Positions 1 to 12,800 of a stretch of DNA of 64,000 bases are shown here, one piece after another (position 1 is the first letter of the stretch; each line of letters starts with the position of its first letter). The stretch spans positions 1,302,001-1,366,000 of the forward strand of contig NBAZ01000008.1 of NCBI GenBank assembly GCA_002794735.1, written 5' to 3'. The notes beneath the pieces were generated by a model. It was not told the origin of the DNA. It searched no databases and saw nothing but the letters and a program-made list of their open reading frames with translations. This DNA is from Pyrrhoderma lamaoense. Its lineage: Eukaryota; Basidiomycota; Agaricomycetes; Hymenochaetales; Hymenochaetaceae. The translations under genes and the position numbers were made by a program.

Positions 1-305
1 TATTAGTAGATAGATAGGAGGTAGTACCCAGCTCCATTGAGATTATTACCATATTTCTTCTTCATCTCATAGACACTGATCCACGCATATTCAGTTGGCA
101 TATCGAAGACATTACCTATGAGAGGATAGCCCTTTGGTCCGGGAGGATAAGGTAAGTGTTTCTGCACAGCAGAATACTTTTTCCAGATCCAAGCTGCCAC
201 CAAACCAAGGAGCACGATTTTTGTTGATGATGGCAAGTCCATGAGGATGGATAGTGATGCTAACTTTTGCAGTGCGAGATGATGCGCTATCAACTCATCA
301 AACAA
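1..305 (-). CDS. Cytochrome P450, 5' end only (runs off the left edge)
   Basis: The first coding exon of a microsomal P450 runs from about 305 down to 50, where a donor (gtaataat) follows the codons for KKKYG. The rest lies outside the window. The protein starts at Met (303-305) or more likely at the second Met (240-242), which directly precedes a hydrophobic anchor (IVLLGLVAAWIW), basic residues and the proline hinge LPYPPGPKGYPLIGN. This is the usual N-terminus of basidiomycete P450s, which are heme monooxygenases of the endoplasmic reticulum served by a reductase. The heme-binding Cys and I-helix are not in view, so the substrate and CYP family cannot be given. A degraded inverted copy of the same region lies at 1230-1640. 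The family call is firm. The start is open. Confidence 0.82.
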
Positions 306-1229
306 GATATACCCGTCTACTTATATCTTTGTAATTATTGGATAATGATATTCCTGCTTCTTTGACTCCACATTCTTTTGACATGCAGGGTCAATGTTTG
401 TTTCCGAAGTATAATTACTTAATGCTGCCATTCATGAGTCTGCCGTTAGCGTAGCCAAATCACTAACGTAGCGATATACCCATTCGGTACTCTAGATCCA
501 CAACGAACATTATGATAGAAGCATGGTTTGAGCTGCCAAGAATAGAAACTTATGCTTTTGGGAAGTGAGTTCATACAACCATACAACTCACATTTTGCAG
601 TACGTGCAGCAAAAAAAATGGTTTCTATGACGATCACTTCTGTCAGCTAGCTATCAGCTAAGCCCAGTCAAGCCTAGAGTTTGTAAGCGCTCAGTAATAT
701 TATTTCTCTCATACTTTTAGACCATATAGCAGTGTCATTCTAGCGATAGGGTGCTGAAGCAGGGTTAGTACAAGAGCAAACCCTGTACTATCGGATCAGG
801 AGAGAAAGCGTAATTACTTATGAAAACATGTGCACTCGTAATATTATGTAAGAAAATTGCTCTAAATATCAGTTGTACGTATGAGACTAGAAGCTTTCTA
901 CCTTCTAATTCTTTTATGAGTACACCTTTATGATTGAAAGATTATGGATCACTCTCTTGCTTGGAGAGACTCTATGAAATGGGACGTACCGTGTGCTATA
1001 CTTCGAGCTAACCGTTACGGCAGCGAAGAGTTCAGCCTATCTATCACTTTAACTTTCTGACGTGCCGTGGGGAAAGCACTCAGGTTCGCATACCGTGATC
1101 CTTTATAAGCGATAAATCCATCTCTTTGTATCATTCGAAGCTCAGGTAGCTTCACTATTATGGAAGTCTCTCTACAGAGAGTTTTGCACTCTTTGACTCG
1201 GCGTTGATTCGCCTCTGAAGAAGATATGT
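306..1229. other. Intergenic, upstream of the left P450
   Basis: AT-rich sequence between the P450 start and the inverted P450 relic. It presumably holds the P450 promoter. I see no coding exon, RNA gene or clear repeat in it. Confidence 0.5.
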
Positions 1230-1640
1230 ACCCACAAAAGGCTATCTCCAAAGGGCTATCCTCTTATTGGAATTATCTTTGATGTACTAGCAGAATATGC
1301 TTGGGCTGCTACGTACGAGATGAAGAAGAGATGTAGATATATGTAATATGAATCTCAGTATAGATCTTCTTATAGATCTTGATACCGATTTCTACATGCG
1401 AGAGAGCTTGTGTCTATCAATAATACCGGTAAACCAGTTCTTGTTCATATATTATATCAAGGTGACATCGGGACTAAATGGAAACATGATCAGCGATTAC
1501 CCCCAGAGCATACTCCCAGTTATAATGGATGAGCTGTGAGTCTCCTTTTGTTGAGCTCCAATCACTGCGTCTACAAAGGTCAGCCCGGCTTTATATCGAG
1601 TAGGACTGGCTTAATCGAACTATGCTGCATGCAGGACGGT
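1230..1640 (+). pseudogene. Relic of a cytochrome P450 N-terminal region, inverted relative to the left-edge P450
   Basis: Plus-strand translation from 1248 gives PKGYPLIGIIFD, then LAEYAWAATYEMKK, closely matching PKGYPLIGNVFD and TEYAWISVYEMKK of the P450 at 1-305. After a gap typical of a former intron, about 1420-1536 reads through a segment ending DYPQSILPVIMDEL, which resembles the RPQSxLPVIMDEL segment downstream in this P450 group. Stops and frame changes interrupt the reading, and no ExxR or heme-binding segment was found further on. This is a truncated, decayed duplicate in inverted orientation. Homology rests on about 30 near-identical residues plus the weaker second block. The 3' limit is approximate. 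Confidence 0.62.
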
Positions 1641-2720
1641 AGAAAAAACATCGCCAGTAACTGCACCCATCCTGTTGTTTTCTTTACTGTAAAAACTATA
1701 TGTTTAAACAGCCGTGAGACGTACGCGAGCTGCTCTTTGATTTACATTCTACAATAGAGTATTTTTATGCTCTTATCTGATAGTAAGCATTTTCTGTCTC
1801 TAAAATGTTTCAGTCTTATACAGTATTAGGCTAATAGGCGCGACCATTATAAATATTGTATATCTTATAATGCATTTGACTGTACATAAGGTTAAATAAT
1901 CGATGCTCAGAATGATCCATATATCATACTTGTTGACGACAGTAAAAAATATACGGCATATGCGTTTTGGCTAGAGGCTTTTTTAGCGGACATAGCTTCT
2001 TGAATTTCGGAACCGAAGGCAAAGATAACAAACAAAGGTTATCGGATTAAAGCTCTGACATATTCTGGATTTTTATAGGAGATAGTAAAGCGAAGTCTAG
2101 GGGATGTTGTATATTAATTCTTTGTTGTTAGGAAATAACTATGGAAATGCTCAGTCTACCTCAGACTAATTGTAGTTTGACTGTTAGATGATATTATAGT
2201 GATGATTCGAATTTGTAGAAGTACAATAAGCTAGATGTCAGATTGCGGTGGGTACGCGATACAGGACAAAACATAATAAATACAAGAAAAGGGAGAGCGG
2301 GAGGGGTGGGATCAAAAAGTGCATATACATAAATGAGGAAAGCACGGGTGATAATTGGGTACATGGTATGCAGAATTGATGGATCCGATGAGAAGTCATT
2401 GACTAGGAACAAGAAATTATGAGATTAAAACCATCATTATGAGGAAATAACTGGGGTTCATGATGGGTCCGTTTCGTGAAAGATGGTGTTGCAATCGTAA
2501 AGGAACCGGGATAGGATATGTGATGGGATTTGACCATGATGATAATGGAAGGGTGAGGCGCATAGAACAAGATAGTCAGAATATGGGGTCAAAGAGAAGA
2601 AATACACAAAAAGGAAATATAAGGATCAACGATTATCCAGAAAAGCTTCCCCATCTATACATGGATAATTAGAATTATTGGATATAAGTAGAGGCTTCTT
2701 CGTTATATCGAATGGCACTT
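1641..2720. other. Intergenic, no gene seen
   Basis: AT-rich DNA between the P450 relic and the 3' end of the PQ-loop gene. Small open frames (for example 2460-2672) have no recognisable motif. It probably includes the 3' UTR of the minus-strand PQ-loop gene. Confidence 0.45.
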
Positions 2721-4872
2721 CTAATGAACAGCGGATTCTTCCAGCAAGCTCGCGTCCGATGAGTACGTATCCTTCCTCCGTCTCGAACCGGCCCCTTGAC
2801 TCGCTGAAACTCCAGTCCCTCGCGGATCCCGTCTGTGCCCGTACCCATATTCGTGGCCATGTTCTAGGTCCGCATCTACAGCACCCATTCTAGATCCTAA
2901 ACGAGGAGATGATGAACCTAGCAACGTCTGTTCTTCGTCTGAGGCTCGAGCTACTCCTACATATTTGCTTCGGGCCACCGGAGTAGAAGAAGTTCCATTA
3001 TTAGACCAGTGATTCTCATCTTGCTGTTCATTATCAAGGTCACTTGCTTTAGAATTCGTCCGTGTATGGGAACGTAACGTGTTGCTCTTATTCGAAGAAT
3101 TCAAATGAGAACGATAGATATATGATTGTGTGACGATAGTGACGTCAAAGAGAAGTGTTCCCCAGAGCCGAGTAAATATCTGGAAGTATCCAATCAAAAC
3201 TAATTTGCGAGATAAAGGATGCTAATACGTACGGTACACTCTCGACCAAGAAGGCTGTTGCTGCCGGACGAGATTGAGCCATCATCGGGAAGTCAGAATG
3301 GACAAAACATAAAATGTGTTCCAAGAAATGCAAAGACAAATAGGTACATCGAAAGACCTTCTACAGACTTGCGTTGATACTAGATAATATGTTAACAATT
3401 TTTTCTGTTCCAATTGTTACAAGAAATGTACTAACGTTCTTCCATATCTGAGGTAAACGAGAAGTTAAATAAAGAGCTGTACACATCCAGGCGAATATAC
3501 GCCCAACGACACGCTCAGACCAGGTATTGGTCTTGATGGTGGAGTCTGATTCTGTCTGCTCTGTTGATTCTGGAGGCGGGACAGCAACAAGAGATGGCGT
3601 CAGTACAGCACGACATCGTTCTTGCCTTCAAGAAATCATCGGAATTAACATATGTTGGAATAATGGTTGAATAGGTGGCTTCAGATGTTGTTGCTGCTAA
3701 TACAATGCCAGTTGGATCGCTATTCATGTAGCTATATCCTGAGAATTTTCCGAAACTGAATAGAGCCCAAACACCTAAGAAGACTAATCCTAAACTATGT
3801 TGACTTGCACGAGAGTTTCTACGTCCGCGAGCTAGACTAAGAGAGCAGGCACGCTGAGAGCTATTTTGTTCGTTTTCTAAGTCTATAATATCTAGTGGTG
3901 AATCTGTAACAAGTTTTTCCCTTCTTCTCCCTCTATCTCCGATATTGGGAGTTTGTATACCTTCATTACAGGGTCCTGCTAATGTTTGAGATGTGTGTAT
4001 GGGCACTAAAGAGGTGAACTCAGGGAAAGTGCGTGTACGACTGGTACTACCGCGGTGACCAAATCGTTCTTGACTCCATGATACTCGTTTGCGTCCTAAT
4101 TCAGAGTGAAAACTTTCAGTGAGGGCCGCTAAAGCACCCTCGTCTACCTCATCTTCTGCTTCAATTTCCTCAGAGTGCGTTATACTGGTGCTCGAGCGAT
4201 GGTGAATCGGCCGGACTGGAGACAGGGTATTACTTCTCGAACGAACTTCCTGTCCTGAACCCGAAATTGTGCTAGCACTGGAAAATGCACGGTAATGGTA
4301 GCTAGTTTCAGAGATTTGGCGTCCATGCGAGTCATAATGGTAGGAAGAAGGCCCCAATAGTGAGTCCGGTTTGGATGAACTCAAACTATAGTACAAATAT
4401 TGACTAAAGAGCATGAAATCGACAGAAACGAAATATGAAGCTAGAATGGTCTGATTTTGAGAGCTTGGAATCAGCAGTGAAGGGTTACAAAGAGATCTGA
4501 TTACAGACCTGAAAAGGTAGCTGATGGGTCAAGACACATCCTATAAGATTCGTCACATCGCCTTTCATTCTCGTTAATACTTGATCAAAATAACTGCTAT
4601 CTACAACTTACCAAGTAACCAATTCAACAAGAAAGGTAAAGCAAGTCCTTCACAAGATCGCCTTCTGATGTTCTCAAGAACCTGTCTGTTGATCGATAGA
4701 AGAGTAAGCAATGAATGAGTATGACGAAACTCTTAGCATCACGCATCATGCACACCATCAGAGCGTGATATGAGGCAAGAGGTAAACTCACGGGAATTGC
4801 GCGCCTAACCAGCAGGCAATAGATGCCCAGCCAAAGAAATCACTGATGAAGCCTCTGCTCATCATCTCCATC
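2721..4872 (-). CDS. PQ-loop repeat transporter (Ypq/RTC2/PQLC2-type vacuolar amino-acid exporter)
   Basis: Seven-helix PQ-loop proteins of this family export cationic amino acids or cystine from the vacuole. Both PQ motifs are visible. The first is GWASIACWLGAQFPQVLEN, split by an intron at 4793-4690. The second is GRIFAWMCTALYLTSRLPQI at about 3440-3510. Between them lies a Ser/Arg-rich hydrophilic loop of roughly 200 residues (4400-3790), far longer than in yeast Ypq proteins. A hydrophilic tail of about 120 residues follows the last helix (near DVTIVTQSYIY). The reading is broken by three one-base deficits in homopolymers (about 3320, 3287-3289 and 3160-3163) and by an intron or shift near 3550-3650. 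The start is uncertain: the ATG cluster at 4861-4872 is out of frame with FISDFFGW by one base. Family certain, gene model approximate. Confidence 0.85.
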
Positions 4873-5626
4873 GTTCTTCAACTACAGGACGATGAACCTC
4901 TATAAGTTCGTAAGTTGAGGAGAACTAGTACTAAATAGGTTACGTTTGGGTGTGCACTGTGCAATCGTTCATTGGGTATGCATTTCCCACGTGACACATT
5001 GAGTCAAGTCGAGCCTTGCTTGATAACAAGAACTTGCCTACATCTTACATGGGTTTCTGTATCCAACCCTGCATTACTGACTCATGTGTCTTTCCTATCG
5101 TGTGATCTTTATCGAATGATTCTGCTCTTATCACTACTCGAGTTTCTAAACGCTTCGCAGTGCTCACAACCTTCGTCACTAAGAAAAAAGCTGGGCGGAA
5201 GGGTTATCCAAACTAAAGAGAACCTTCAACTACGAGTGATCTTATATTGAAGAATCAATCAGGGTTACCAGGCCTCGTCTTATTTCTAATCTGAGAGTTT
5301 ATCTTGGGTGTATATATAAGTAAAACAGAGAACAATACAGGCCATGCCTGGAACGTGTATACTAATAAGACACAATCAAAGAAAAAGTCCAAATGAAATA
5401 AGGTTGCTTCAAGAAAATGGCCTTAAAAAGAGCGACTTGAAAATTTTTCAAAAAGATGGAGAAAGATTTTACACTACTTATATGTATCTTGCCAGAAGAA
5501 CACAAAAATTGTATACAATGAATCACGTCATGAGGAAAGTAATCAATCCAAATCATGGCAATTAGAGTGATACTCCCAAGATGGTATAGATCCTGAAGAA
5601 ATGAGAAAATTCAAAGGAAACTAACA
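4873..5626. other. Promoter side of the PQ-loop gene and downstream side of the Kre6-like gene
   Basis: No convincing exon is present. An A-rich 73-codon open frame (5344-5565) has no family features. The region should contain the PQ-loop promoter and the terminator of the Kre6-like gene. Confidence 0.45.
4988..4995. promoter_or_regulatory. E-box CACGTGAC upstream of the PQ-loop gene
   Basis: CACGTGAC (GTCACGTG on the gene's strand) lies about 120 bp upstream of the PQ-loop start. CACGTG is bound by bHLH factors such as Cbf1. Function is inferred from position only. Confidence 0.3.
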
Positions 5627-8093
5627 TTAACATTGATCAATGAGGCTATTCTTTGGGAATGTGCTGATGTTCGACCATGACGTTAAGTTCGGGTTCGTGT
5701 ACGCTTCGATATATGTGTTAATATAATCCTTGGTCGGGAAGTCGGTAGGATCGCAACCAATGTTCTTTGATCCCTTTGGCTGATATACACGCACATAGTC
5801 AACAAGCATTGTCGCCGGGAAAGGCAAGTTTGCGAAGTCAACGAATTGGAAACCTGGGGACATGCCGAAGTTCATGATGATATACTGACATTCAAAGACC
5901 ATTAAAATAGGTATAAGAAAAATCAAGGACGGATATCAAAGCCACATACCATTGGTTCTTGTGGAATTGGTCGTGATGAGATGTTGACCATTGTATCTTC
6001 AATGAACCCAGCTGCCTTAGCAGTCCATGAGACCTTGTTATCGGAAATCCAGGTGATATATGCGTCGTCAAATCCAGGCTTATATTCAAAGCCGTAAATT
6101 GAAAAGCACCCTGTCCCTCCTGTATAGCAATTCTGATCTGTTTTCGTTACCACAGACGTTGCTTGTTCTAGATGAGAGCGTAGACAGAGGATTTAGTGAG
6201 GAAGGAATAAAAAGAAATAAACCACTAGCTGAAGTGACGTACGGATAGCACTTCCAATGTAAGAATTCTGTTGGGAAATGCTAGGATCCGGAATGATCAT
6301 ATTATCCGAAGTATTGTACCACTCATACCTAAAATTGATAAGCTTAGTAGGCCAAACGCAGTAGGTAAAAACAGTTGTCTACACTCACGCAAAATTAAAA
6401 GGGGCCCATTGCGCACTTTGACTGACCTCACCAAATCCAACATCATCCTCAAATGTAATTTGAGCTTCAAAGACATCAATTTCTGGTGCTCCACGCCCAA
6501 CATAGGAACCATCTTCGTGCACAGGTCCTGGATGACTCTCGCCAGCGCAAGTACAACGAGAAAGGCGTTGGCCTGGGAGCACAGAAAGTTGGTTATTACG
6601 GCTTTTGTCGCCATCGATGAGTGCATTCTCAGGCTGGCCATTCAGTGTCTGGTTTTCAAGAGTTCCAACATCACACGCGTCATATGTGTATGGCCAAGTT
6701 CCATCAGTACTAGCACTGTATCCTGCTCGACCTAGGTTTCCCATGGTCCAACTTGATTTATATAAGTCTTATGTCTATTATGATTAGAAGAAAATGCTCA
6801 CACTGCGGGCCAGAAACCGCTGTTCAAGAGTAACATTTGCTTTAGACTCGGATGCGCCATTATACAACGGTATAGAACATACCTCACATCGCTTAGCCCA
6901 GGAAGCGAGACATTCACCTCAATATATCCACCAGTAAAACAAAACTTATTCCACGATGTCATCTGTCCAGATTGATACTGGAGTTCATGAGTATCTTTTT
7001 GACTCATTGTTATCTGCAAATACTTTGTTACGAGAATTCATTAACAGACAGAGGCGATAAGAACGATTATAAGAAGACTTACGCCGTCCTTTGTAGTGAT
7101 TGCCGCAGGATCATACCTTGAAAAAAAGAAGATATGTTAATTTGATAAGATAGTATAACGTAGTTGAAGATGAGATAAGATTTCATACCACTCAAGATCA
7201 CCGGTAACACCATACCAGAGGTCTGAGGCTTCCCAGTACGGATCATCACCCGGGTAGAAAGAACGCCCTTCCACATTGAACTCATCAGAAAATACGAGTT
7301 CCATTTCAGTGCCATCTTCCCAGCCTGTCTTAAGAAGCTTTCAGTAACAACATCAATGTTACTAGCTAAAGTTTCTGCTCACCTTCGTATAAACTTCCTG
7401 TGGAGTATCTTTGTCGATAAGACCATAGTTTCCAATATCTGCAATCTTTAGATTCACATTAGCCAATGATACATAGTGATGTTTTTGTACATACCTGACC
7501 CGAAGCATTTGTCCCGCCGATATTGAACCCGCCGAGTCTTGAGAGTTGGGGCTTGGTGAAATATGAAATAAGTGGGTACCCGGCACTTCAAATAAGTCAA
7601 TTATATAATTCCATATCAATTATTGTTAGAAAGACTCACAATAAACCAACTAATGCTACTAGTAAGAGCGCTAAGCAGCCCAAGTTTTCAACCCCTCGAC
7701 GAGAGAACTCCATAGGTGACCCTTTTTTCTTTGTTCGGGGTCAGGGGCGTGTAACGAGTCGTCATCCTCCTTCCAACTTGGAGAAAGAATTGCACCCCAT
7801 TGAGCTGGATCAGGAGCTAGAGAATACTAATGAAAGATACAAGTCGTGGGTCCGTCGTAAGAAGTCGGATCCTCACAGTAAGGTGACGAAAAAGACAATA
7901 CCTGATCTGAGACATGTGTTTGGGCTGATCTCCGTTGACCATAAGGTGTTTCTCTCTGATATAAGATTAATAAGACAAGGAAGTAGTGATACAGAGAAAG
8001 CCAACATACATAACTCTGGCTTACAAGATGCTCCTCACTATTAAGTGAGTTTGTTGAGCGCACGGACGCAGAATCCATAAAAACTGGTTTCAT
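5627..8093 (-). CDS. Kre6/Skn1-type glycoside hydrolase family 16 protein for beta-1,6-glucan synthesis
   Basis: A type II membrane protein: a cytosolic N-terminus (MKPVFMDSASV, later APDPAQWGAILSP), one anchor (LGCLALLLVALVGLLF, near 7640), then a lumenal GH16 domain. Matching signatures include VFSDEFNVEGRSFYPGDDPYW, the ITMSQKDTHELQYQSGQMTS block, GYIEVNVSLPG and TDGTWPYTYDACDVGT. The catalytic-type motif EIDVFEAQ keeps both Glu residues. The C-terminal fold ends with MNFGMSPGFQF and VDYVRVYQP, and stops at 5627. I count about ten introns, all short with good junctions. Such proteins act in the secretory pathway and affect cell-wall beta-1,6-glucan. One frame break lies in a T6 run at 7723-7728 (A6 in the sense strand), where one base appears missing. 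The start at 8093 gives a shorter cytosolic tail than usual, so an upstream exon is possible. Confidence 0.92.
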
Positions 8094-8852
8094 TTTCAAA
8101 TTGATATTTGGCGTGGATACGCCTCGCTTGAAGATAAAAAGAATGTACTGGATGAAATAAAGACTTGCTTCTTAGATAGAAAATTACGAGGGGAGGAGGT
8201 AAAGACAGCTGTGATGGTGGGCAAAGAAGAAAACCATATTCGGATACAAATAGATGACCGTTGCTGAGCTGAGAAGTGATGGGAACAATACGGTCATGGA
8301 TGGAAACAAGCATTCCATTTGTTTCTAAAATTAACTGTAATTCACTACTTGCCGATTAATATTTCGCTTACAAAAACGCTTACTAATACATATACGTTCT
8401 TTCTTGATTTAATTATGGTTTCGTCTCGCACGGAACATCTTAAAACCAGACGAGTTTATTATATTCCCTTCCTTTAATCGAAGTCTAGTGTGGATGTACG
8501 GTGAACACGTTATATGAGACGATGAATTGTTATCTATATCTATCTACGCACTTCATTGTTAAATTATAAATAAGAATCTTATTCGATTCCTACTTTTAAT
8601 ATGACGGTCCATTTGCATTCGATTTGCATAAAGTATCATATATACGCATATACATCGTGATCTTTAGTACATAGTGTCGCTTTCTAGTATACATGTGTCT
8701 TGTCCCGGTTCTTTTCTTGCAGAATCGATACCTAGATATTATGCATAACATAAGGCTGTATACTCACACAAATGTAGTAGCATGAAAGCTACAATCGACA
8801 AAATGAAACATACGGATACTTTAATCTTGCACTCCATTTGTGTCTCCGCTTT
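8094..8852. other. Intergenic between the Kre6-like gene and the small minus-strand gene
   Basis: AT-rich, with no supported exon or RNA. It serves as the Kre6-like promoter region and the 3' flank of the gene at 8853. Confidence 0.45.
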
Positions 8853-9374
8853 CTATTGGGCCATTTGAGTCAGTTTGTTCACTATCTCCACCGCTCGCCT
8901 GAATTTCGCCTTATCTTCATCAGATGCCTGAACTTCGCTCGTCCCGGCAACACATCCGGAAGGTCCGCCATTCATCCACATCAAGTCCTCGCTTCCCCAC
9001 GCAATGCTTGTATCCATTCCATATATATCCTCACTTCCTGGCGGAGACTCCGTGGGAATGCTCTTCAAAATTGAATGCAACTCATCGACAAGAGCAGCGG
9101 AGTCCGGCGGGGCGTCGGCAGACGTGAGTTCCAACGTTTTGGGTGCAATGTCAGTTAGTGATGGAGTACCATCCTGGCGTACTGCTGAAGAAACGAAAAT
9201 ATGCGTCTGATCTTTCGCCTTTGTAAAGGTGTGTATAGCACTTGGAGTTGGAGGGGCGAATCCACCGGTTATACCTTGCATCAATCATTTCAGCCCGTTT
9301 TAAAGTTTCAAATTTCAAACAGGTTGAGAGTTCTAACCATGTTGCAAACGTACAGAAAATTCTATAGGAGGCAT
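8853..9374 (-). CDS. Small acidic protein of unknown function
   Basis: A continuous reading of about 142 codons runs from ATG 9281 to the stop at 8853, opening with GITGGFAPPTPSAIHTF and containing AALVDELHSILKSIPTE, PPGSEDIYGMDTSIAWGSED and a terminal DEDKAKFRRAVEIVNKLTQ helix. An upstream ATG at 9374 (MPPIEFS) followed by a plausible intron (gtacgt to gcaag) could supply a first exon, but the phase differs by one base, which may be another missing base. No signal peptide, membrane segment or known catalytic motif. The non-repetitive, codon-like composition and clean length support a real gene. I do not recognise the family. It is divergent from Nce101, whose ATG is 172 bp from the upstream ATG. 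Confidence 0.6.
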
Positions 9375-9545
9375 GGCAGCAATGAATGCGAATGAATGTC
9401 AGGGGAAATGTTTAATTACAACGGTATTAGGGGCTGAGATACCCATCTTGTGACGTCACGCGAACAAAATATGTGTCAGCAAAAGTCCTTCCACGCTCTC
9501 ACAACAGCACTTCTTCTTTAAGAGTCTAAGTCTTCCCATTAAAAC

Positions 9546-9834
9546 ATGGCTCCAGCACTGCTCTCCAGGTGAGAGATTAGATATAACCGTGGCTACTATT
9601 AACGCAGATTAGGTCACTTGACCCTGTATTGGGAATTTTGACGGGAGTGCTGGCATTTTATCTCAATCAAACTAATCCTCGGACTGCCCTCCCCCTGGCG
9701 AATCACTGTCGGAGCTAATTCAGTGGAAGCGCCAAAGAATGGAAGCTGAGCGTTCCGCGAAGGTGGATAAAGAAGCAGATAATGACTTAAAATCTGCACT
9801 AGAGGAAATTATGAAGGAAGAGAAGAGAAATTGA
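9546..9834 (+). CDS. NCE101: Nce101 family non-classical export protein
   Basis: Exon 1 (9546-9568, MAPALLSR) joins exon 2 from 9613 after a 44-nt intron ending attag. The join reads SRSLDPVLGILTGVLAFYL, then NQTNPRTA, PPGESLSELIQWK and a basic/acidic helical tail ending KEEKRN (stop 9832-9834). This is the compact single-helix pattern of fungal Nce101, linked in yeast to export of proteins lacking signal peptides. One base is missing in the C-rich stretch 9687-9695. Without it the frame stops after NHCRS. With it the PPG motif and full tail appear. About 80 residues, the usual length. Family call firm. The molecular function of the family is poorly defined. Confidence 0.85.
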
Positions 9835-12800
9835 GATAATGTATGTCTATTGATTTGTTTTGTTATGAAAAACTGAAGCTGTCATGGTCTGACTATCGAT
9901 CGTATCCTCTTATCATCATCAAGATGTGAGAGAATAAAACTTTTACACCTTTGAGGCTGGACACTTTGTCAAGCACCCTTGCAAATGGGAAGAGCGGACG
10001 AGTGTATTATACGATTTTTTTGTCATTTGTCATAATAAGAATTTGATGATCATTGACGTGATTTTTGTGGCTTATCAATTCGTAGATCCTTAACTGAAGA
10101 CGGTCAAATACTAAAGTTTAAATTTGTATCTCACGCGCAATCGACTAACTTTGTATTGCATGTGGTCATATATCAGAAAACAAATTCAATTGATAGAGCT
10201 TATCACTAATAACAAACGAACATTCGACCATCCGAGTGCCTCTATAAACCAAACTTCAACATAGGAGAAGGGTTTAGCTCATACTGGATGAAAAATATTC
10301 AACTTCAAGATGTTAGGCGTGGTAGTGATGGATCACTCGACACCTACGCCAAACGCGACATTCCCCTAGTGCAATGTCGTGATGAACAGAGTTCAATACT
10401 TCTTTGTCTATGGCAATATGCCTCAACAAGATAAGCACTCTGAATCACAGGCATTGCTGCTAGAGGAAGTGGTACGAATGGCAGGCGAACACGAGTTTGG
10501 TGAAGGGTTTAACCCAACTCCCTTCGGTTAAGGTATCCAGTCTTTGGAGCGGGAGTACTGAGGATGAGGAAAGATACAATGCTTGAGGCCTCTTTATACT
10601 TCTCCATCGCTACCTTTTCCCTCCTACGATTCATTGCACAGCTTCTGGGCTAAGGCAAAATATGGAATAACTACTAGGGGCATCAAATGATGGTGTTTAC
10701 AAGGTGGCTTAGATTTTAGGAAACCGGTTGGAGTTTCCAAACAGGCGTCATCATTACATTGCTTCATAACTCGAGTTGTCATCTACAATTACAATCAAAA
10801 CGTGTCACCAATTTCGTGGTACAGATATTGTGATTTCTGTTTTAACCTAGGTAAAACCTCATCTTTCCAGTGAGGTCGGGCTTCGAGTTGATATTATTCG
10901 AAGTTTTATTCAGTAAAATAAACTTTAATGCGCATATCGCACGCTTATAAGCAAAATTTTACATGCAGTATACATCACGCCCTTGCTAGTCACAGGACCG
11001 ATCAACGGACTAGTCACTAAGATGAATGCTCCTCCCAATGTGCTGAAGTCTGGGCGCCTAGCACCTTGTCAGATTATGTCTTAAGCCTCGGAGGCTTCAA
11101 ATAGCACAAATCATATGCAAATTATTCAAGGAAAGATGAAACCCGATAGTATAAGGCGACTGGAATACTAAATCGTTGAGTATTAACCCCAGGTTATTCT
11201 ATTCACCCCTCTTTTACTAACACGTTAGTACACTACCGCTCAATTGGTCCGAAGCCGAGATTTCTAGATATTCTACTGGAAGCTATGAGGTATATAACTG
11301 GCACGAGGCTAACCTGCAGGTAGTACTATCGGATTGTACACGCGGAAAATACCGTCCGAGATGCGATCTCTTAATTTTCCTTCCGACAAAACCATGCCTC
11401 ATACAAGGACTATTCCTTATTAGGAGAAAGGGTTACTCAGACTATATTTGCATATTTGCAGAGAAAATGGATTCTGTCATTAATTACAGTAGTTCTAGTA
11501 TTTATTCCCACTTTTTAAATACGTTTCCGTTTTTTACTTGTAGCTGGAGAAGGTGTCCTGAGGAATATCTATTTGAGCATATTTAATTCCGTGGCGGGAT
11601 ATATGAGGCAGGAGTTGATGGCGGGAATGAAACGAATGTGTTCTTTCTAGGACCTCCATCTATCTCGGATAAAGTTGTACCTGGGCGAGACCCCCTCCGG
11701 CTTGAGAATATCTAAGAGTATCTGAATTACCGTTAATAATGCATTCACCCCCCTAAGCTTCTGTCCTCAAGAATTATGAAGTGCTATAAATCGTACGAAT
11801 GTGGTAAATGTAAGATACCCTGTAATGCAGCTTGCTTGCTCGTAGCTATATTCTATACTAATCAATTTCAAACCATCAACCAAGAAGGCAAGTTATAAAT
11901 AAGTACATAGTATCTCATTGTTCATAAAAATATATTTCCAAGTATTTATGAAAGTTCATGCAAGATGTTTCGCTGCTGGATGGCATACTAGATTATTGGA
12001 GAGCTCTCTAATTCCAGCTAGGAAAAGACCCTAAGTTCGTATTAGATATATCTTACTAGTAGCACGCAGGTTTCCGCACCAGACTCAAGAATGGGTTACT
12101 TGTTTTGTTACGGGCATATGCAAATCCTGACTTTTGATAGAAATCAGTTGTGGACCAAAAAGGATAGGGGCTATTACATCCGGAAATTAGAACAAAAATG
12201 TAGTTTTCAGAATCAATCTGAAAAAACTTGACTCCAGGCAATACTGTTTCTACGGTTGGCATACCGAATAACCAAAAGTCAAAGTTACGGCATTATCAGG
12301 TCGTGTGAAGGCCTAGTTGCACGGAGTAGATATACTTTGTAGTAGACTCCGTTCTCTTAGGAACAAAAAATAAGTTGTTCGTTGTCTAGGCTGGTATGTA
12401 GTATGGATGAAGACTTCGAGCCGTAGTACCGTGCATCGAAATCTGAAAACCACGACGCCTTGACGGATGAAGCTAGAAATTTACTTAAAGGGCTTAATAT
12501 ATATATGTGTGAGTTTCTGTCATTATCTTGCAAGTATCTACAGTGATTAAAGGCTATAAAGCGGGTTCTGAGGTAACGTTTTGACTTCAGAAGCTTTATG
12601 TACCCGTGCCGCGATATATAGTAGTACTTTACTCTCTAGTAGCAGCGAGTCTAAGCGTGTCATGCAGACAAAATCTTTTGAGATTGGTGGGTACGTTGAA
12701 TGAAAAAAAAACGGATTTCTTGGCTAGGAATGACATGTCCAGGGGTGATATGAGATGTAAGTATTGTATTTCTTTCTAATTAAAACGAGAACTATACTCC

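Noticed and set aside
5344..5565. A 73-codon plus-strand frame between the PQ-loop and Kre6-like genes
   Set aside because: A-rich, no family features, antisense also open. Probably chance.
10300..10360. Apparent inverted repeat around GGCGTGG...CCTACGCC
   Set aside because: The dyad is imperfect, short and isolated. It does not fold as a tRNA or 5S rRNA and no mobile-element ends flank it.
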